Below are positions 37,022-46,045 of a stretch of 64,000 bases of DNA, in pieces. The notes below the pieces were generated by a model, which was given only the letters and a program-made list of their open reading frames with translations, was not told the DNA's origin and did no database searches. Made by a program: the position numbers and the translations under genes. Each line of letters begins with the position of its first letter. Within the stretch, counting starts at the first letter, position 1. This stretch comes from Actinoplanes cyaneus (GTDB lineage: Bacteria; Actinomycetota; Actinomycetes; Mycobacteriales; Micromonosporaceae), in assembly GCF_016862095.1 (NCBI RefSeq), contig NZ_BOMH01000063.1:1-64000 (forward strand), read 5' to 3'.

Positions 37022-38986
37022 TCAGCCGGCCTGGGCGACGATCTCCCGGCACAGTGTCAGCAACTGCTCGTCCTCGGTGATCTCGGCCGGCCGGGCGCCG
37101 TGCCCCCGCAGGTTGTGCCGCAGCGGCAGGGCCAGCTCGGCCCGGGCGTAGCGGGCGCCGTACCGCACGTCGCCGGTGGCCAGCCACAGCCGGGCGATCC
37201 GCGGCCGTTCCCGCGGCGCCGCCTCCCAGACCGGGCCGAGCGCGCGGGCCGCGTCCTGGTTGCCGGCCACCCACCACAGCGCGTCGGCCGCCGCGGCGAC
37301 CACCGCGCCGTTGGCCTGGCGGCGGCGCAGCCGGATCATCCGGCGGGCCCGGTCCTTGACGCGGATCCGCAGCTCGCGCAGGCCGTCGAGGGCCGCGACC
37401 GCGTGCTCGGGCGCGGCCTTGCGGTTGTCGAAGTACATGTCGTAGACGCCGGCGGCGGCCTCCGCGTCCCCGGCGACCCGCCAGATCGTGTGCGCCGCGG
37501 CCAACTCCAGCGCCGGGTCACCGCAGGTCAGCAGCGGCCGGATGTCCGGGACCCGGCCGGCCGCCGATCGTCCGGCGCGCGCCAGCAGCCCGAGCGTGTC
37601 CAGGTCGATCGGCTCCTCGGCGAGGTGGTCGGCGGCCTCACCCGGGGCGACCGCGGTCAGCGCGCGCAGCAGTCGCGCGTACTCCGTCGCGTCCTCGGTG
37701 CCGCGCAGCCGCCGTCGCAGGGTCCGGCTGAGGCCGCGCGCCGCGAACCCGTACCCGGCGATGGCGCTGTGCAGGTCACCGGTGTCCGGGGCCTCGTCGA
37801 GCATCCGTTCCAGGGTCGGCAGGAGCCGTTCGTCGCGCAGCTCGGCGAGCAGCCGCGCGGCCATCGCGAGCACCGGGCCCTGCCCGCCCTCGTTGATCCA
37901 GTAGCCGCCGTCGATCAGATCCGCCCAGACCGCGTCGGCGCCCGGGCGGGCCAGTTCACCGATGCTGCTGAGCAGGCTCAACGACGCCGCCCGTACCTGC
38001 GGATCGGGATCTCCCATCAGCTCGGCGGCCCGATCGACGAGCGGCCGGTACGGCCCACGGAACCGCTGGATCAGGGACCGTGCCTCGTACAGCGCGTCCT
38101 GCCGGGCGTCCCAGCCGTCCAGCTCCAGCATGCGTTCGAGCAGGTTCAGCTGTGGGGTGACGTCGTTGCGGTACGCCGCGCGGACAGCGCTCACCACCTG
38201 TGGATATCCGGGCGTCCACTGCCGGGCGGCCAGCCACTGCCCGGCCAGCAACGGCGCGACCAGGTCGTCCACGTGCGCGGGCTCCCGGTTCAGGCCGGCG
38301 CGGTAGGCCTCCAGCACGGTGTCGCGCGCGGTCTCCACGTCGAACGGCGGGGGATTGGTCATCGACACCAGTTCGGCGAGCGCGATCGTCCGTACGCGCA
38401 AATCCTTGTCGGTGTCGGCAACCCAGGCGAGCAGCCTTTTCGTCGGCTCGTAACCGGTGCCGACCGCCCCGGCGAGCACCCCGCTGCCGACCAGGGTCAG
38501 GCGCACGGCCGAATCCGGCTCCTCGATGTAGCGTTCCCAGAGCAGCTCGACCAGCTCGGCCGACAGCCGGCAGACCGCCCGCACGGTGTAGGCCGCGGCC
38601 TCCCTGACCTGCGGATCCTCGTCGGTTAGCAGAGCGAGGAGCCCGTCGTGCTCGGCGAGGATCCGCTTCGCCCGCAACGTCTCCCCGGACATCTGCCAGG
38701 TGCGGTCCGCGCCGGCGAGATCACCGGCCAGCCGCAGCACCCGCCCCCGGTCGGGCTGCTCCGGAGTCGCGACCATGCCCAGCAGGATCGGCAGGGCCGC
38801 CGCGACCCACGGCCGGACGTCGGCGCCTTCCGGCGCGAGCCGATAGAGACCGCGCAACGCGGTGGTCCGGGCCGCCGGGCCGCCACCGGCAAGAGTTTTC
38901 AGCATTTCCCGTACGGCGGAGCCGTCCTCCAGCAGCGACCAGTCGACGTCGTCCACCCCGGCGCGCGGAAGTTCGGTCTCCATCAT
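37022..38986 (-). CDS. large HEAT-repeat protein
   Basis: A 654-residue protein starting MMETELPRAGVDDVDW. It is composed almost wholly of short alpha-helical repeats (for example LLTDEDPQVREAAAYTVRAVCR, DKDLRVRTIALAELVSM, MGDPDPQVRAASLSLLSSIGE), i.e. a HEAT solenoid. No catalytic or membrane segment. Such proteins in actinomycetes are of unknown function, possibly protein scaffolds. It is transcribed in the same direction as the ECF gene, which starts 32 bp downstream of its stop. Confidence 0.78.
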   Translation of the reverse strand: MMETELPRAGVDDVDWSLLEDGSAVREMLKTLAGGGPAARTTALRGLYRLAPEGADVRPWVAAALPILLGMVATPEQPDRGRVLRLAGDLAGADRTWQMSGETLRAKRILAEHDGLLALLTDEDPQVREAAAYTVRAVCRLSAELVELLWERYIEEPDSAVRLTLVGSGVLAGAVGTGYEPTKRLLAWVADTDKDLRVRTIALAELVSMTNPPPFDVETARDTVLEAYRAGLNREPAHVDDLVAPLLAGQWLAARQWTPGYPQVVSAVRAAYRNDVTPQLNLLERMLELDGWDARQDALYEARSLIQRFRGPYRPLVDRAAELMGDPDPQVRAASLSLLSSIGELARPGADAVWADLIDGGYWINEGGQGPVLAMAARLLAELRDERLLPTLERMLDEAPDTGDLHSAIAGYGFAARGLSRTLRRRLRGTEDATEYARLLRALTAVAPGEAADHLAEEPIDLDTLGLLARAGRSAAGRVPDIRPLLTCGDPALELAAAHTIWRVAGDAEAAAGVYDMYFDNRKAAPEHAVAALDGLRELRIRVKDRARRMIRLRRRQANGAVVAAAADALWWVAGNQDAARALGPVWEAAPRERPRIARLWLATGDVRYGARYARAELALPLRHNLRGHGARPAEITEDEQLLTLCREIVAQAG

Positions 38987-39270
38987 GCGCTAGATCATGG
39001 CCTTACCGGCCCGCGCACGCCACTGGGGGATCCCCCAGCTCAGCCCCGGATTCACCCACCCGTGACCGGAATCGATCCCCGTTGTCGTCCTGCCCGACTT
39101 CAGCGAGTTCGACGTGCTATGGCCGTCATCGTCACTCGACGCCGGGCCCGCTGGAGGAAGCTGTGCAGCCGGCCAGGCCCGGAGCACGTTCCGCCGCGGA
39201 TCGCGAGAGGTGGGCGCGGACGATCTGCTGGAGGGCAGTGGGCGGAGGGACGCGAGCTTAGAGTGGGGCG

Positions 39271-39915
39271 ATGTCGAAGGTTCGGGTGCACAACTTCGCG
39301 GTCTCGCTGGACGGCTTCGCCACGGGGGAGGGTCAGAGCCTGGAAGCGCCGTTCGGGCACGCCGGCGGGCGGCTCCACGAGTGGTTCGTCGGGACCAGCA
39401 CGTTCCAGGCGATGAACGGCAAGGACGGCGGCAGCGAGGGTGTCGACAACGCGTACGCCGCGGCGTGGGGCCCCGGCATCGGCGCCGAGATCATGGGGCG
39501 CAACAAGTTCGGGCCGCAGCGGGGCCCGTGGCAGGACGAGGAGTGGAAGGGCTGGTGGGGCGACAACCCGCCGTTCCGCACGCCGGTCTTCGTGCTGACC
39601 CGGCATCCGCGGCCGACCCTGAAGATGGAGGGCGGTAACACCTTCCACTTCATCGACGCGAGCCCGGAGGAGGCGCTCGCGCAGGCGCGTGAGGCGGCCG
39701 GTGGCCTGGACGTACGCATCGGCGGCGGTCCCACCACGGTCCGGCAGTTCCTCGACGCGGACCTCGTCGACCACTTGCATGTCGTTCTGGTCCCGATCGT
39801 GCTGGGCCGGGGCGTGCGCCTCTGGGACGGCCTGGAGAGCCTCGAGGACCGTTTCGCCGTCGAGTCGGTGACCAGCCCGAGTGGCGTCACCCACCTGACC
39901 TTCACCCGGCGGTAG
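39271..39915 (+). CDS. dihydrofolate-reductase/RibD C-terminal-like protein
   Basis: A 214-residue protein from ATG 39271. The RibD-C/DHFR-like pattern is present: KVRVHNFAVSLDGFATG at the start, then MGRNKFGPQRGPW, PVFVLTRHPRP, DVRIGGGPTTVRQFLDADLVDHLHVVLVPIVLGRG, ending LTFTRR. NADPH-dependent reduction of an unknown substrate is likely. It converges with the GlxA-type regulator gene with a 14-bp overlap. Confidence 0.88.
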   Translation: MSKVRVHNFAVSLDGFATGEGQSLEAPFGHAGGRLHEWFVGTSTFQAMNGKDGGSEGVDNAYAAAWGPGIGAEIMGRNKFGPQRGPWQDEEWKGWWGDNPPFRTPVFVLTRHPRPTLKMEGGNTFHFIDASPEEALAQAREAAGGLDVRIGGGPTTVRQFLDADLVDHLHVVLVPIVLGRGVRLWDGLESLEDRFAVESVTSPSGVTHLTFTRR

Positions 39916-40861
39916 TGCTGCGGAAACGGGCGCGGTAGGTGGTGGGGGAGACGCCGAGGTGCTGATGGAACACGCGTCGCATGGTCTCCGACGAGCCGAA
40001 GCCGGCTGACGCCGCGATCGCCTCCACCGACTCGGCGCCGCCCTCGAGCCGGGCCTGCGCCTCCTCGACGCGGACAGTCTCGACGTATCGGCCCGGGCTC
40101 ATCCCGGTGTGGGTGCGGAACAGCCTGGTCAGGTGCCGCGCGCTCACGCCGGCGCGGGCCGCGAGGCGGTCGGTGGCGTGGTCGGCGCCGGGGTCACCGG
40201 TGACCGCGTCCATCGCCGCGCGCAGCACCGGGTGGTCGGACTCGCGGACGCTGAGGCGGGCGCTGAACTGCGACTGCCCGGCCGGCCGGGCCATGAAGAC
40301 GACGAGCTGGCGGGCGACCTCACGCGCGACCGCGGGGCCGTGGTCGGCCTCGACCAGAGCCAGCGCCAGATCGATTCCGGCGGTGACCCCGGCCGAGGTG
40401 AAGACCCGGCCGTCGCGGGCGAAGATCGGGTCGCTGTCGACCTTGACGGCCGGATAGGCCCGGGCCAGTTCCCCGGCGAGCTGCCAGTGGGTCGTCGCCC
40501 GCCGATCGTCGAGCAGGCCCACTTCGGCCAGCAGGAACGCGCCCGCGCACACCGAGGCGATGCGGCGGGCGCGCGGTGCGAGGCCGGTCACGGCGGTCAT
40601 CGTCGCGTCGTCACGGACGGCGTTGCGCCAGTCCTGGCGTCCCGGCACGACCAGGGTGCCGAGACGACGGGGCTGGTCGGGGACGGGGCCGGCGCCGAGC
40701 CGGACCCCGGACGAGGTGGTCACGTCGGTCCCGCCGGCGGAGAAGGTGCGTACGTCGTACGCCGCCCCGAACGCGTTCGCGGTCGTGAACACCTCGGCCG
40801 GCCCGGCGACGTCGAGCAGTTGCACGCCGTCGAAGGCCAGGATCGCCACGACGTGGGTCAT
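39902..40861 (-). CDS. GlxA-type AraC-family regulator (DJ-1/PfpI plus HTH)
   Basis: A 319-residue protein. ATG 40861 overlaps the HD-protein stop (ATGA); ATG 40870 is an alternative. Residues ~1-165 are a class I glutamine-amidotransferase-like (DJ-1/PfpI) domain with the Cys in ASVCAGAFLLAEVGLL. Residues ~210-310 are an AraC HTH pair (LAARAGVSARHLTRLFRTHTGMSPGRYV and ...GFGSSETMRRVFHQHLGVSPTTYR). The effector is unknown. It is probably co-transcribed with the HD-domain gene upstream. Confidence 0.88.
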   Translation of the reverse strand: MTHVVAILAFDGVQLLDVAGPAEVFTTANAFGAAYDVRTFSAGGTDVTTSSGVRLGAGPVPDQPRRLGTLVVPGRQDWRNAVRDDATMTAVTGLAPRARRIASVCAGAFLLAEVGLLDDRRATTHWQLAGELARAYPAVKVDSDPIFARDGRVFTSAGVTAGIDLALALVEADHGPAVAREVARQLVVFMARPAGQSQFSARLSVRESDHPVLRAAMDAVTGDPGADHATDRLAARAGVSARHLTRLFRTHTGMSPGRYVETVRVEEAQARLEGGAESVEAIAASAGFGSSETMRRVFHQHLGVSPTTYRARFRSTTAG

Positions 40862-41484
40862 TCGGGCCATGGGGAGTCCTGGATCGTCCGTACGAAATCG
40901 GCTCGGTGGAAATCGGGCACGAAGTGCCCCAGGACATCGGCTTTCACGTTGCCGAACGTGGTCTCCGGCCTGGTCCGGATGCCTTCGGTGAACGCCGCCA
41001 GAATGCGCCGCTTGAAAGCCGGCCGGGGGTGCAGAGCGGTGATCTCCGCACGCTCCTCCGGAGAGATCAGGTCGAATTCGATTCCCAGTACGTCGTATTC
41101 CACGCCCGCCGTGACCAGCGCGACCTCGGGTTCGAGGAACTGCGGGATGCCCGGCGTGGTGTGCAGCGCGATCGCCAGCCACACCCGTCGCACGCTGTCG
41201 TCGGGCACCCCGTGTCCGCGCAGGAACCGCCGTGCCTCGTCGGCGCCGTCCACCTCGAAGCGCCGGCCGCTGCCCCGGAACCGTTCGCCGAGCCCGAGGT
41301 CGTGGAACATCGCGGCGACGTACAGCAGCTCGGGGTCGAAGCTCAGATCCCGGTTGCGGCCCTGGCGCGCGCCGAACAGGTAGACCCGGCGGGAGTGGTG
41401 GTAGACCAGCTCGCTGGTGGTGTCGCGGATCAGCTCGGTGGCCTCGCGGGCGAGCTTCGTGTCCGGCACGTCGATCATCGTCAT
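40858..41484 (-). CDS. HD-domain protein (cyanamide hydratase-like)
   Basis: A 208-residue protein from ATG 41484. The HD phosphohydrolase motif is present: VYHHSRRVYLFGARQG (first His), MFHDLGLGERF (HD), and AIALHTTPGIP. Its layout matches HD proteins of the cyanamide-hydratase-like group, which bind a divalent metal and act on small molecules or nucleotides. Substrate unknown. It precedes the GlxA-type gene with an ATGA overlap, suggesting that the regulator senses a related metabolite. Confidence 0.8.
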   Translation of the reverse strand: MTMIDVPDTKLAREATELIRDTTSELVYHHSRRVYLFGARQGRNRDLSFDPELLYVAAMFHDLGLGERFRGSGRRFEVDGADEARRFLRGHGVPDDSVRRVWLAIALHTTPGIPQFLEPEVALVTAGVEYDVLGIEFDLISPEERAEITALHPRPAFKRRILAAFTEGIRTRPETTFGNVKADVLGHFVPDFHRADFVRTIQDSPWPE

Positions 41485-41558
41485 GCCCCCAGCCTCGTCG
41501 CGCCGCCGGTTCCCGGCCATGTCCGTGCGGACAACCTTCCCACGGATCCGGCCATCGC

Positions 41559-42233
41559 TCAGCCGTGTGCCCGCAGGCCGTCCAGGAACAGGTCGACCCC
41601 GGTGATGAACTGGTCGCGGTCGCTGTGGTCGCCGAGCTCGGCGGCGACGCGGGTGACGAAGGGGAACGTGGCCGGGTCGAGGGCGGCCCAGCGTGCGGCC
41701 TCCTGCCCGAGGAGCTCGTCGCGGCTGACGCCCGGCTCGACCGTCTTGGCGTGGGCGCTGTCCTGCGCGGTGACGCCGACGAGGTAGAGGAAGAGCGCGG
41801 TCGCGGCGGCGAAGTGCCGTCGAGCGGGCAGCGCGGTCTCGGCGATCAGGCTGCCGACGCGTTCCAGCAGCAGCATCGCGTTGGGCATCGCGGAGCCCGC
41901 GACGACGTGCGGCGCCGCCCAGAAGTGCTGGTCCAAGGCGTCGTACATGGTCAGCAGCAGTGTGCGGAGCCGGGTCTCGGCGTCCGCGCCGGGCTCGGGG
42001 CGCAGGGCGGCCAGGGCATCGCCGATCACCTTGTCGGTGGCGAGCAGGACCAGCTCGTCCTTGTTCGCCACGTGCCAGTAGACCGCGCCGGCCCCGGTCT
42101 GCAGCCGCTCGGTGAGCAGCTTGAACGTGAAGCCGCGCTCGCCGTGCTCGTCGAGCAGGTCCACGGCGGCCCGGACCACCACGTCCTTGGAGAGGGCATC
42201 GGCGCGACGGCCTCTGCCACGTGTCTGTGACAT
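41559..42233 (-). CDS. TetR-family repressor of the adjacent MFS pump
   Basis: A 224-residue protein from ATG 42233. The N-terminal HTH is present: ALSKDVVVRAAVDLLDEHG and GFTFKLLTERLQTGAGAVYWHVANKDEL (GAVYWHVANKDEL is the recognition-helix region, TetR class C-like). The ligand domain follows (QHFWAAPHVV). It is divergent from the DHA2 transporter, with two copies of a 15-bp operator between. It most likely represses the pump and is released by a drug-type ligand. Confidence 0.9.
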   Translation of the reverse strand: MSQTRGRGRRADALSKDVVVRAAVDLLDEHGERGFTFKLLTERLQTGAGAVYWHVANKDELVLLATDKVIGDALAALRPEPGADAETRLRTLLLTMYDALDQHFWAAPHVVAGSAMPNAMLLLERVGSLIAETALPARRHFAAATALFLYLVGVTAQDSAHAKTVEPGVSRDELLGQEAARWAALDPATFPFVTRVAAELGDHSDRDQFITGVDLFLDGLRAHG

Positions 42234-42242
42234 GACTACATC

Positions 42243-42272
42243 TTGACACGGACTGGAACGGCATTCCAGACT
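42243..42272 (+). promoter_or_regulatory. candidate promoter of the MFS pump
   Basis: TTGACA at 42243-42248 is a perfect -35 hexamer; CAGACT at 42267-42272 is a weak -10 with 18-bp spacing. Operator copy 1 (42254-42268) sits in the spacer, so repressor binding would block polymerase. Confidence 0.5.
42254..42268. promoter_or_regulatory. TetR operator copy 1
   Basis: TGGAACGGCATTCCA has TGGAA/TTCCA half-sites with a 5-bp centre. It lies between the divergent TetR and MFS genes within the candidate promoter. Confidence 0.75.
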
Positions 42273-42282
42273 GAGGAGGCAA

Positions 42283-42297
42283 TGGAACGTCATTCCA
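42283..42297. promoter_or_regulatory. TetR operator copy 2
   Basis: TGGAACGTCATTCCA, the same half-sites as copy 1, 29 bp further downstream and 13 bp before the MFS start. The exact repetition supports a real operator pair. Confidence 0.75.
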
Positions 42298-42310
42298 GAA
42301 GGGGGCCGTC

Positions 42311-43777
42311 ATGAGCGTCGACGTCGTGGAGGTGCGCGAGGAGAAGGCGGCGCACGCCACCTCACTGCGGGCCGTCTGGCCCGCCATCCTGGGGCTGTCC
42401 GTCGTCTTCCTGGTGGAGATGCTCGACAACTCCGTGCTCAACGTGGCACTGCCCACCATCGGGCGCGAGCTCGGCGCCTCCGCGTCGGCCCTGCAGTGGA
42501 TCACCTCGGGATACTCGCTGCTCTTCGGCGGCCTGATGGTCGCCTTCGGCGCGATCGCCGACCGCTACGGCACCCGCCGGATGATGCTGATCGGCCTGAG
42601 CCTGTTCGCCCTGGCCAACCTGATGGTGCTCGCCGTGACCACCCCCGGCCAGCTCATCGCCGTGCGCGCCGCGATCGGCGTCACCGCCGCGATGACCGCG
42701 CCCGGCACCATGGCGCTCTGCTTCCGCCTGTTCGACCAGGAGAACCTGCTGATGCGGGCGACCTCGCTGATCGCGACCGTCGGCCTGACCGGCATGGCGA
42801 TCGGCCCCACCGTGGGCGGCCTGGTCCTCGCTGTCCTGCCCTGGCAGACGCTGCTCGTGATGAACGTGCCGATCGCCCTGCTCGCCATCGGGTGCATCCG
42901 CTTCGGCATCCCGGCCGACGACCCCGCCAAGCGCAACCGCTCGCCGCTCGACCTGCCCGGCGCGCTGCTCGGCACCGCCACGATCATCCTGGCCCTCTGG
43001 ACCGCGACCCTCGCCGTCGAGCAGGGCTGGAACAGCCGCAGCCCGTGGCTGGCCGGCGCCGGCGCGGTCCTCGCCGCCGCCGCGTTCGTGATCCAGGAGC
43101 GCCGCACCGCCCACCCGATCTTCGACTTCGCCCTGCTCAAGCGCCCGGCCGTCTCGGCGAGCCTGGCCTACGAGGCGGCGCTCGGCCTCGGCATGGCGGT
43201 CATCGGCTTCACCGTCACGCTGCAGCTGCAACTCGTCTGGGGCTGGTCCCCGGCGCAGGCCGCGCTCGGCAACCTGCCGCAGGTGATCGTGCTGCTCGCG
43301 GCCGGCCCGCTCGTCGAGAAGTTCGTCGACAAGGTCGGCACGCAGCGCGCCGCCGTCCTCGGGGCCTCCTCGTTCCTGGCGGGTCTGGTCGTCTACGGCC
43401 TGCTCGGCCGGCAGAGCTACATCTGGATCGCGATCGCCCTGGCCCTGACCGCGGCCGGCATGCGGGTCGTCGCCACGATCGCCGGCGTCACCGTGATGCG
43501 CGGCCTGCCCGAGGACCAGACCTCGATCGGCGCCGCGATGAGCGACACCAGCCAGGAGGTCGCGAGCAGCGTCGGGCTCGCGGTCACCGGCACGATCGTG
43601 GCCGCCGCTCTCGGCGGGACGCTGATCGGCGTCGGCGCCACCCCGGGCGGGATCCACACCTTCGAGAACGCGGTGACGACGGCGACTCTGGTCCTCGCCG
43701 CGCTGTGCGCCGGGCTGATCGTGTGGGCCGCGCGCCGCGCCGCCAGGACTCCGGCGCCCACCCAGGTCGAGGGCTGA
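42311..43777 (+). CDS. DHA2-type (EmrB/QacA) MFS drug exporter
   Basis: A 488-residue protein with about 14 predicted membrane helices. Motif C-like features (LLVMNVPIALLAIG) and an N-terminal LDNSVLNVALPTIGRELGAS signature are typical of the EmrB/QacA group, with loop GAIADRYGTRRMM. It exports hydrophobic drugs using proton motive force; substrate unknown. It is controlled by the divergent TetR. A short reading frame from ATG 42282 (10 codons, MERHSRRGPS, stop overlapping the ATG 42311 start) might couple translation, but its spacing to AGGAGG is poor. Confidence 0.9.
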   Translation: MSVDVVEVREEKAAHATSLRAVWPAILGLSVVFLVEMLDNSVLNVALPTIGRELGASASALQWITSGYSLLFGGLMVAFGAIADRYGTRRMMLIGLSLFALANLMVLAVTTPGQLIAVRAAIGVTAAMTAPGTMALCFRLFDQENLLMRATSLIATVGLTGMAIGPTVGGLVLAVLPWQTLLVMNVPIALLAIGCIRFGIPADDPAKRNRSPLDLPGALLGTATIILALWTATLAVEQGWNSRSPWLAGAGAVLAAAAFVIQERRTAHPIFDFALLKRPAVSASLAYEAALGLGMAVIGFTVTLQLQLVWGWSPAQAALGNLPQVIVLLAAGPLVEKFVDKVGTQRAAVLGASSFLAGLVVYGLLGRQSYIWIAIALALTAAGMRVVATIAGVTVMRGLPEDQTSIGAAMSDTSQEVASSVGLAVTGTIVAAALGGTLIGVGATPGGIHTFENAVTTATLVLAALCAGLIVWAARRAARTPAPTQVEG

Positions 43778-43808
43778 CCGCCCCCGAGGCGGCAACCCGC
43801 GGACCGGG

Positions 43809-44135
43809 TCACGCGCAGGCCATGCAGAGGCGGGCGAACGGGCGGACCTCGAGGCGCTCCGCGGCGATCGCCCGGCCGCACCCGGCACAGCTGCCGTAGG
43901 TCCCCGCGTCGACCCGGCCCAGCGCGTCGTCGACCTCGGCGATCCGCTCCCGCGCCGCGGCCAGCAGCGCCGTCAGCTGGGCGCGCTCGAACCCGATCGT
44001 CGCACCCTCCGGGTCGTGCTCGTCGTCGGCGTTCGAGTCCCGCGACGCCGCGAACAGGGCCTCCAGATCGCGTGCCAGGATCGCGGCCTCGTCCTCGGCG
44101 CTCGCCCGCAGCCGCAGCAACTCGTCCCTGACCAC
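43809..44135 (-). CDS. TraR/DksA-type zinc-finger protein
   Basis: A 108-residue protein from GTG 44135. It has an N-terminal helical part (DELLRLRASAEDEAAILARDLEALF) and a C-terminal DksA-type C4 zinc finger: CAGCGRAIAAERLEVRPFARLCMAC. The family binds RNA polymerase or is an orphan regulator. It lies between the MFS pump (convergent) and the VWA gene (same strand, 9 bp after the VWA stop). Confidence 0.88.
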   Translation of the reverse strand: MVRDELLRLRASAEDEAAILARDLEALFAASRDSNADDEHDPEGATIGFERAQLTALLAAARERIAEVDDALGRVDAGTYGSCAGCGRAIAAERLEVRPFARLCMACA

Positions 44136-44144
44136 GCCCCCAGC

Positions 44145-45191
44145 CTATGACGAAGCCGCGGTTCGCTGCCGGCCCCACCACAGGGACAGGAAGATCGCGG
44201 AGACGACCAGCACCGACCCGGCGAGCAGCCACCAGACGGTGGTCTCGGTCGACTCCCGGTGCAGGCCGATCTCGCTGCGCAGGCCAGCGAGCGCGTCGTT
44301 GAGCTGGCCGGCGTCCCGGGCCCGGAAGTAGCGGCCGCCGGTCGTCTCGGCCACCTCGGTCAGCGACCTCTCGTCGATCTCCAGCGACTGCCCGTAACCG
44401 CCGCCCGGATCCGGTCCGGCGCCGAACGAGCCCGCCGTGACCTGCCCGGGATCGCACACCATCGGCCCGGGATGCGTCGTCCCGAACCCGATCGTGAATA
44501 CCCGGAGATGACGGGCGGCGGCCTGACCGGCGGCGATCAGCGGATCGACCCCGGTGGTGTTCGAGCCGTCGGTCAGCACCACGATGGTGTCCGGCTCGAA
44601 CCCGCCGTCCGACGCGGGGACGAGATCCACCCCGCTCTGCGCGACGCCCGGGTTGTACTCGGCGATCGCGTCGATCGAGGTGAGGATCGCCTCACCGATC
44701 GCCGTCCCGAGCGCGGTCCGGAAGGTGCCGACCGCGTCGAGCAACTGATCACGATCGGTCGTCGGCGGGACGGCGAGCCCGGCCGTCCCGGAGAACGCGA
44801 TCAGCCCGATCCGGATCCCCCGGTCGGTCCGCCTGATGAAGTCACGGGCTGACTCGACCGCGGCGGCCAGCCGGTTCGGGGAGACGTCGGTCGAGCACAT
44901 CGACCCGGAGACGTCGATGGCCAGCAGGATCGACGTCTCGGCGCGCGGCACCGCGATCGTCGCCTGCGGCCGGGCCGTGCTGACCGCGATCGCGAGCAGC
45001 CCGGTGAGAAAGAGCGCCACCGGGACGCGCCGCCGCCAGGCGCTGTGCCGGGGCACCGCGGCGCGGATCAGGGCGACGCTGGAAACGGTCACCGCGGAGC
45101 GCCTGCGGCGACGGTCGAACCACCACCGGGCGGCGGGCAGCAAGGGGACGGTCACGAGGGCGAGCAGGGCCCAGGGCCAGCTGAGCGACAC
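44145..45191 (-). CDS. VWA-domain membrane protein (BatA-like)
   Basis: A 348-residue protein from GTG 45191 (AGGAG upstream). Two N-terminal membrane helices (WPWALLALVTVPLLP and VPVALFLTGLLAIAVST) precede a von Willebrand A domain with the MIDAS motif LLAIDVSGSM, later TDGSNTTG and a C-terminal membrane helix (WWLLAGSVLVVSAIFLSLWW). The order is TM-TM-VWA-TM as in aerotolerance-type BatA/MoxR-linked proteins. There is no MoxR ATPase nearby. The domain is expected to bind a metal-dependent protein partner at the outside face. Confidence 0.85.
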   Translation of the reverse strand: MSLSWPWALLALVTVPLLPAARWWFDRRRRRSAVTVSSVALIRAAVPRHSAWRRRVPVALFLTGLLAIAVSTARPQATIAVPRAETSILLAIDVSGSMCSTDVSPNRLAAAVESARDFIRRTDRGIRIGLIAFSGTAGLAVPPTTDRDQLLDAVGTFRTALGTAIGEAILTSIDAIAEYNPGVAQSGVDLVPASDGGFEPDTIVVLTDGSNTTGVDPLIAAGQAAARHLRVFTIGFGTTHPGPMVCDPGQVTAGSFGAGPDPGGGYGQSLEIDERSLTEVAETTGGRYFRARDAGQLNDALAGLRSEIGLHRESTETTVWWLLAGSVLVVSAIFLSLWWGRQRTAASS

Positions 45192-45392
45192 CGGAGCTCC
45201 TTCCGTGCCGACGGAGCGGGGTCGTTATCTTCCCGTTACAGAATGCACGCAATCGCTCTCGATCAGTAGTTGTCGAATCCGGCAAAACAGGCGTCGCCTC
45301 CCGAGGAAAAAACAGAAGATCACCGATTTCCCGTACGATCGGAGCCCCGCACCGCCGCAGCCACCCGCCCCCTGACACCGATCGTGGAGGCC

Positions 45393-46040
45393 ATGTTCGT
45401 CCTCCTGCACAGCCTCCTGCTCGGCCCGCGAACGTGGTCGCCGGTCGTGGCCCGGCTGCCCGGTGCGGTCGTGCCGTCCCTGCTCGGGCTCGACCCGCCG
45501 CACTGGCCCGCCGTCGTCGAGCGGGTCGCCGCGGCCATCGACCGGCTGCCGCCCGCCGAGCCGGTCCACCTGGTCGCGCACAGCAGCGCCGGCCTGCACG
45601 TCCCCGTGATCGTCGACGCCTCACCGCGCCCCGTCGCCGGTTGCGTCCTCGTCGAGACTCGCCTGCCGTCACTCACCGGCTCGTCGCCGACCCGGCAGAA
45701 CGCGCTGCCCGTCGAGGCGGTCGACGGCCTGCTGCCGCCGTGGACGACCTGGTGGGACGAGGTGGACCCGCTCTTCCCGGACCAGCGGACGCGCGCGCTC
45801 GTCGAAGCGGAACAGCCCCGCCTCCCGGTCACCTACTACGACCAGCGGATCCCGGTGCCGGCCGGCTGGGACGACCGGCCGTGCGGCTACCTGTGGTTCG
45901 GCCCGCCCTACGACCAGCAGGCCTCGCTGGCCCGCGCCCGTGGCTGGCCCGTCATCCACGTGCCCGGCCGTCACCTGCACCAACTCGTCGACCCCGATGC
46001 CGTGGCAGCCGCGATCCGCGCACTGGCCGGGATAGGGTGA
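45393..46040 (+). CDS. small alpha/beta hydrolase
   Basis: A 215-residue protein from ATG 45393 (GGAGG 45386-45390). MFVLLHSLLLGPRTWSPVV is the oxyanion/HGxxxxxxxW region; the nucleophile elbow is VAHSSAG with Ser; the C-terminal His is in VPGRHLHQLVDP. It is short but complete, likely an esterase-type enzyme of unknown substrate. It is followed 5 bp on by a VOC gene, so the three genes 45393-46779 form an operon. Confidence 0.8.
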   Translation: MFVLLHSLLLGPRTWSPVVARLPGAVVPSLLGLDPPHWPAVVERVAAAIDRLPPAEPVHLVAHSSAGLHVPVIVDASPRPVAGCVLVETRLPSLTGSSPTRQNALPVEAVDGLLPPWTTWWDEVDPLFPDQRTRALVEAEQPRLPVTYYDQRIPVPAGWDDRPCGYLWFGPPYDQQASLARARGWPVIHVPGRHLHQLVDPDAVAAAIRALAGIG

Positions 46041-46045
46041 GATCC

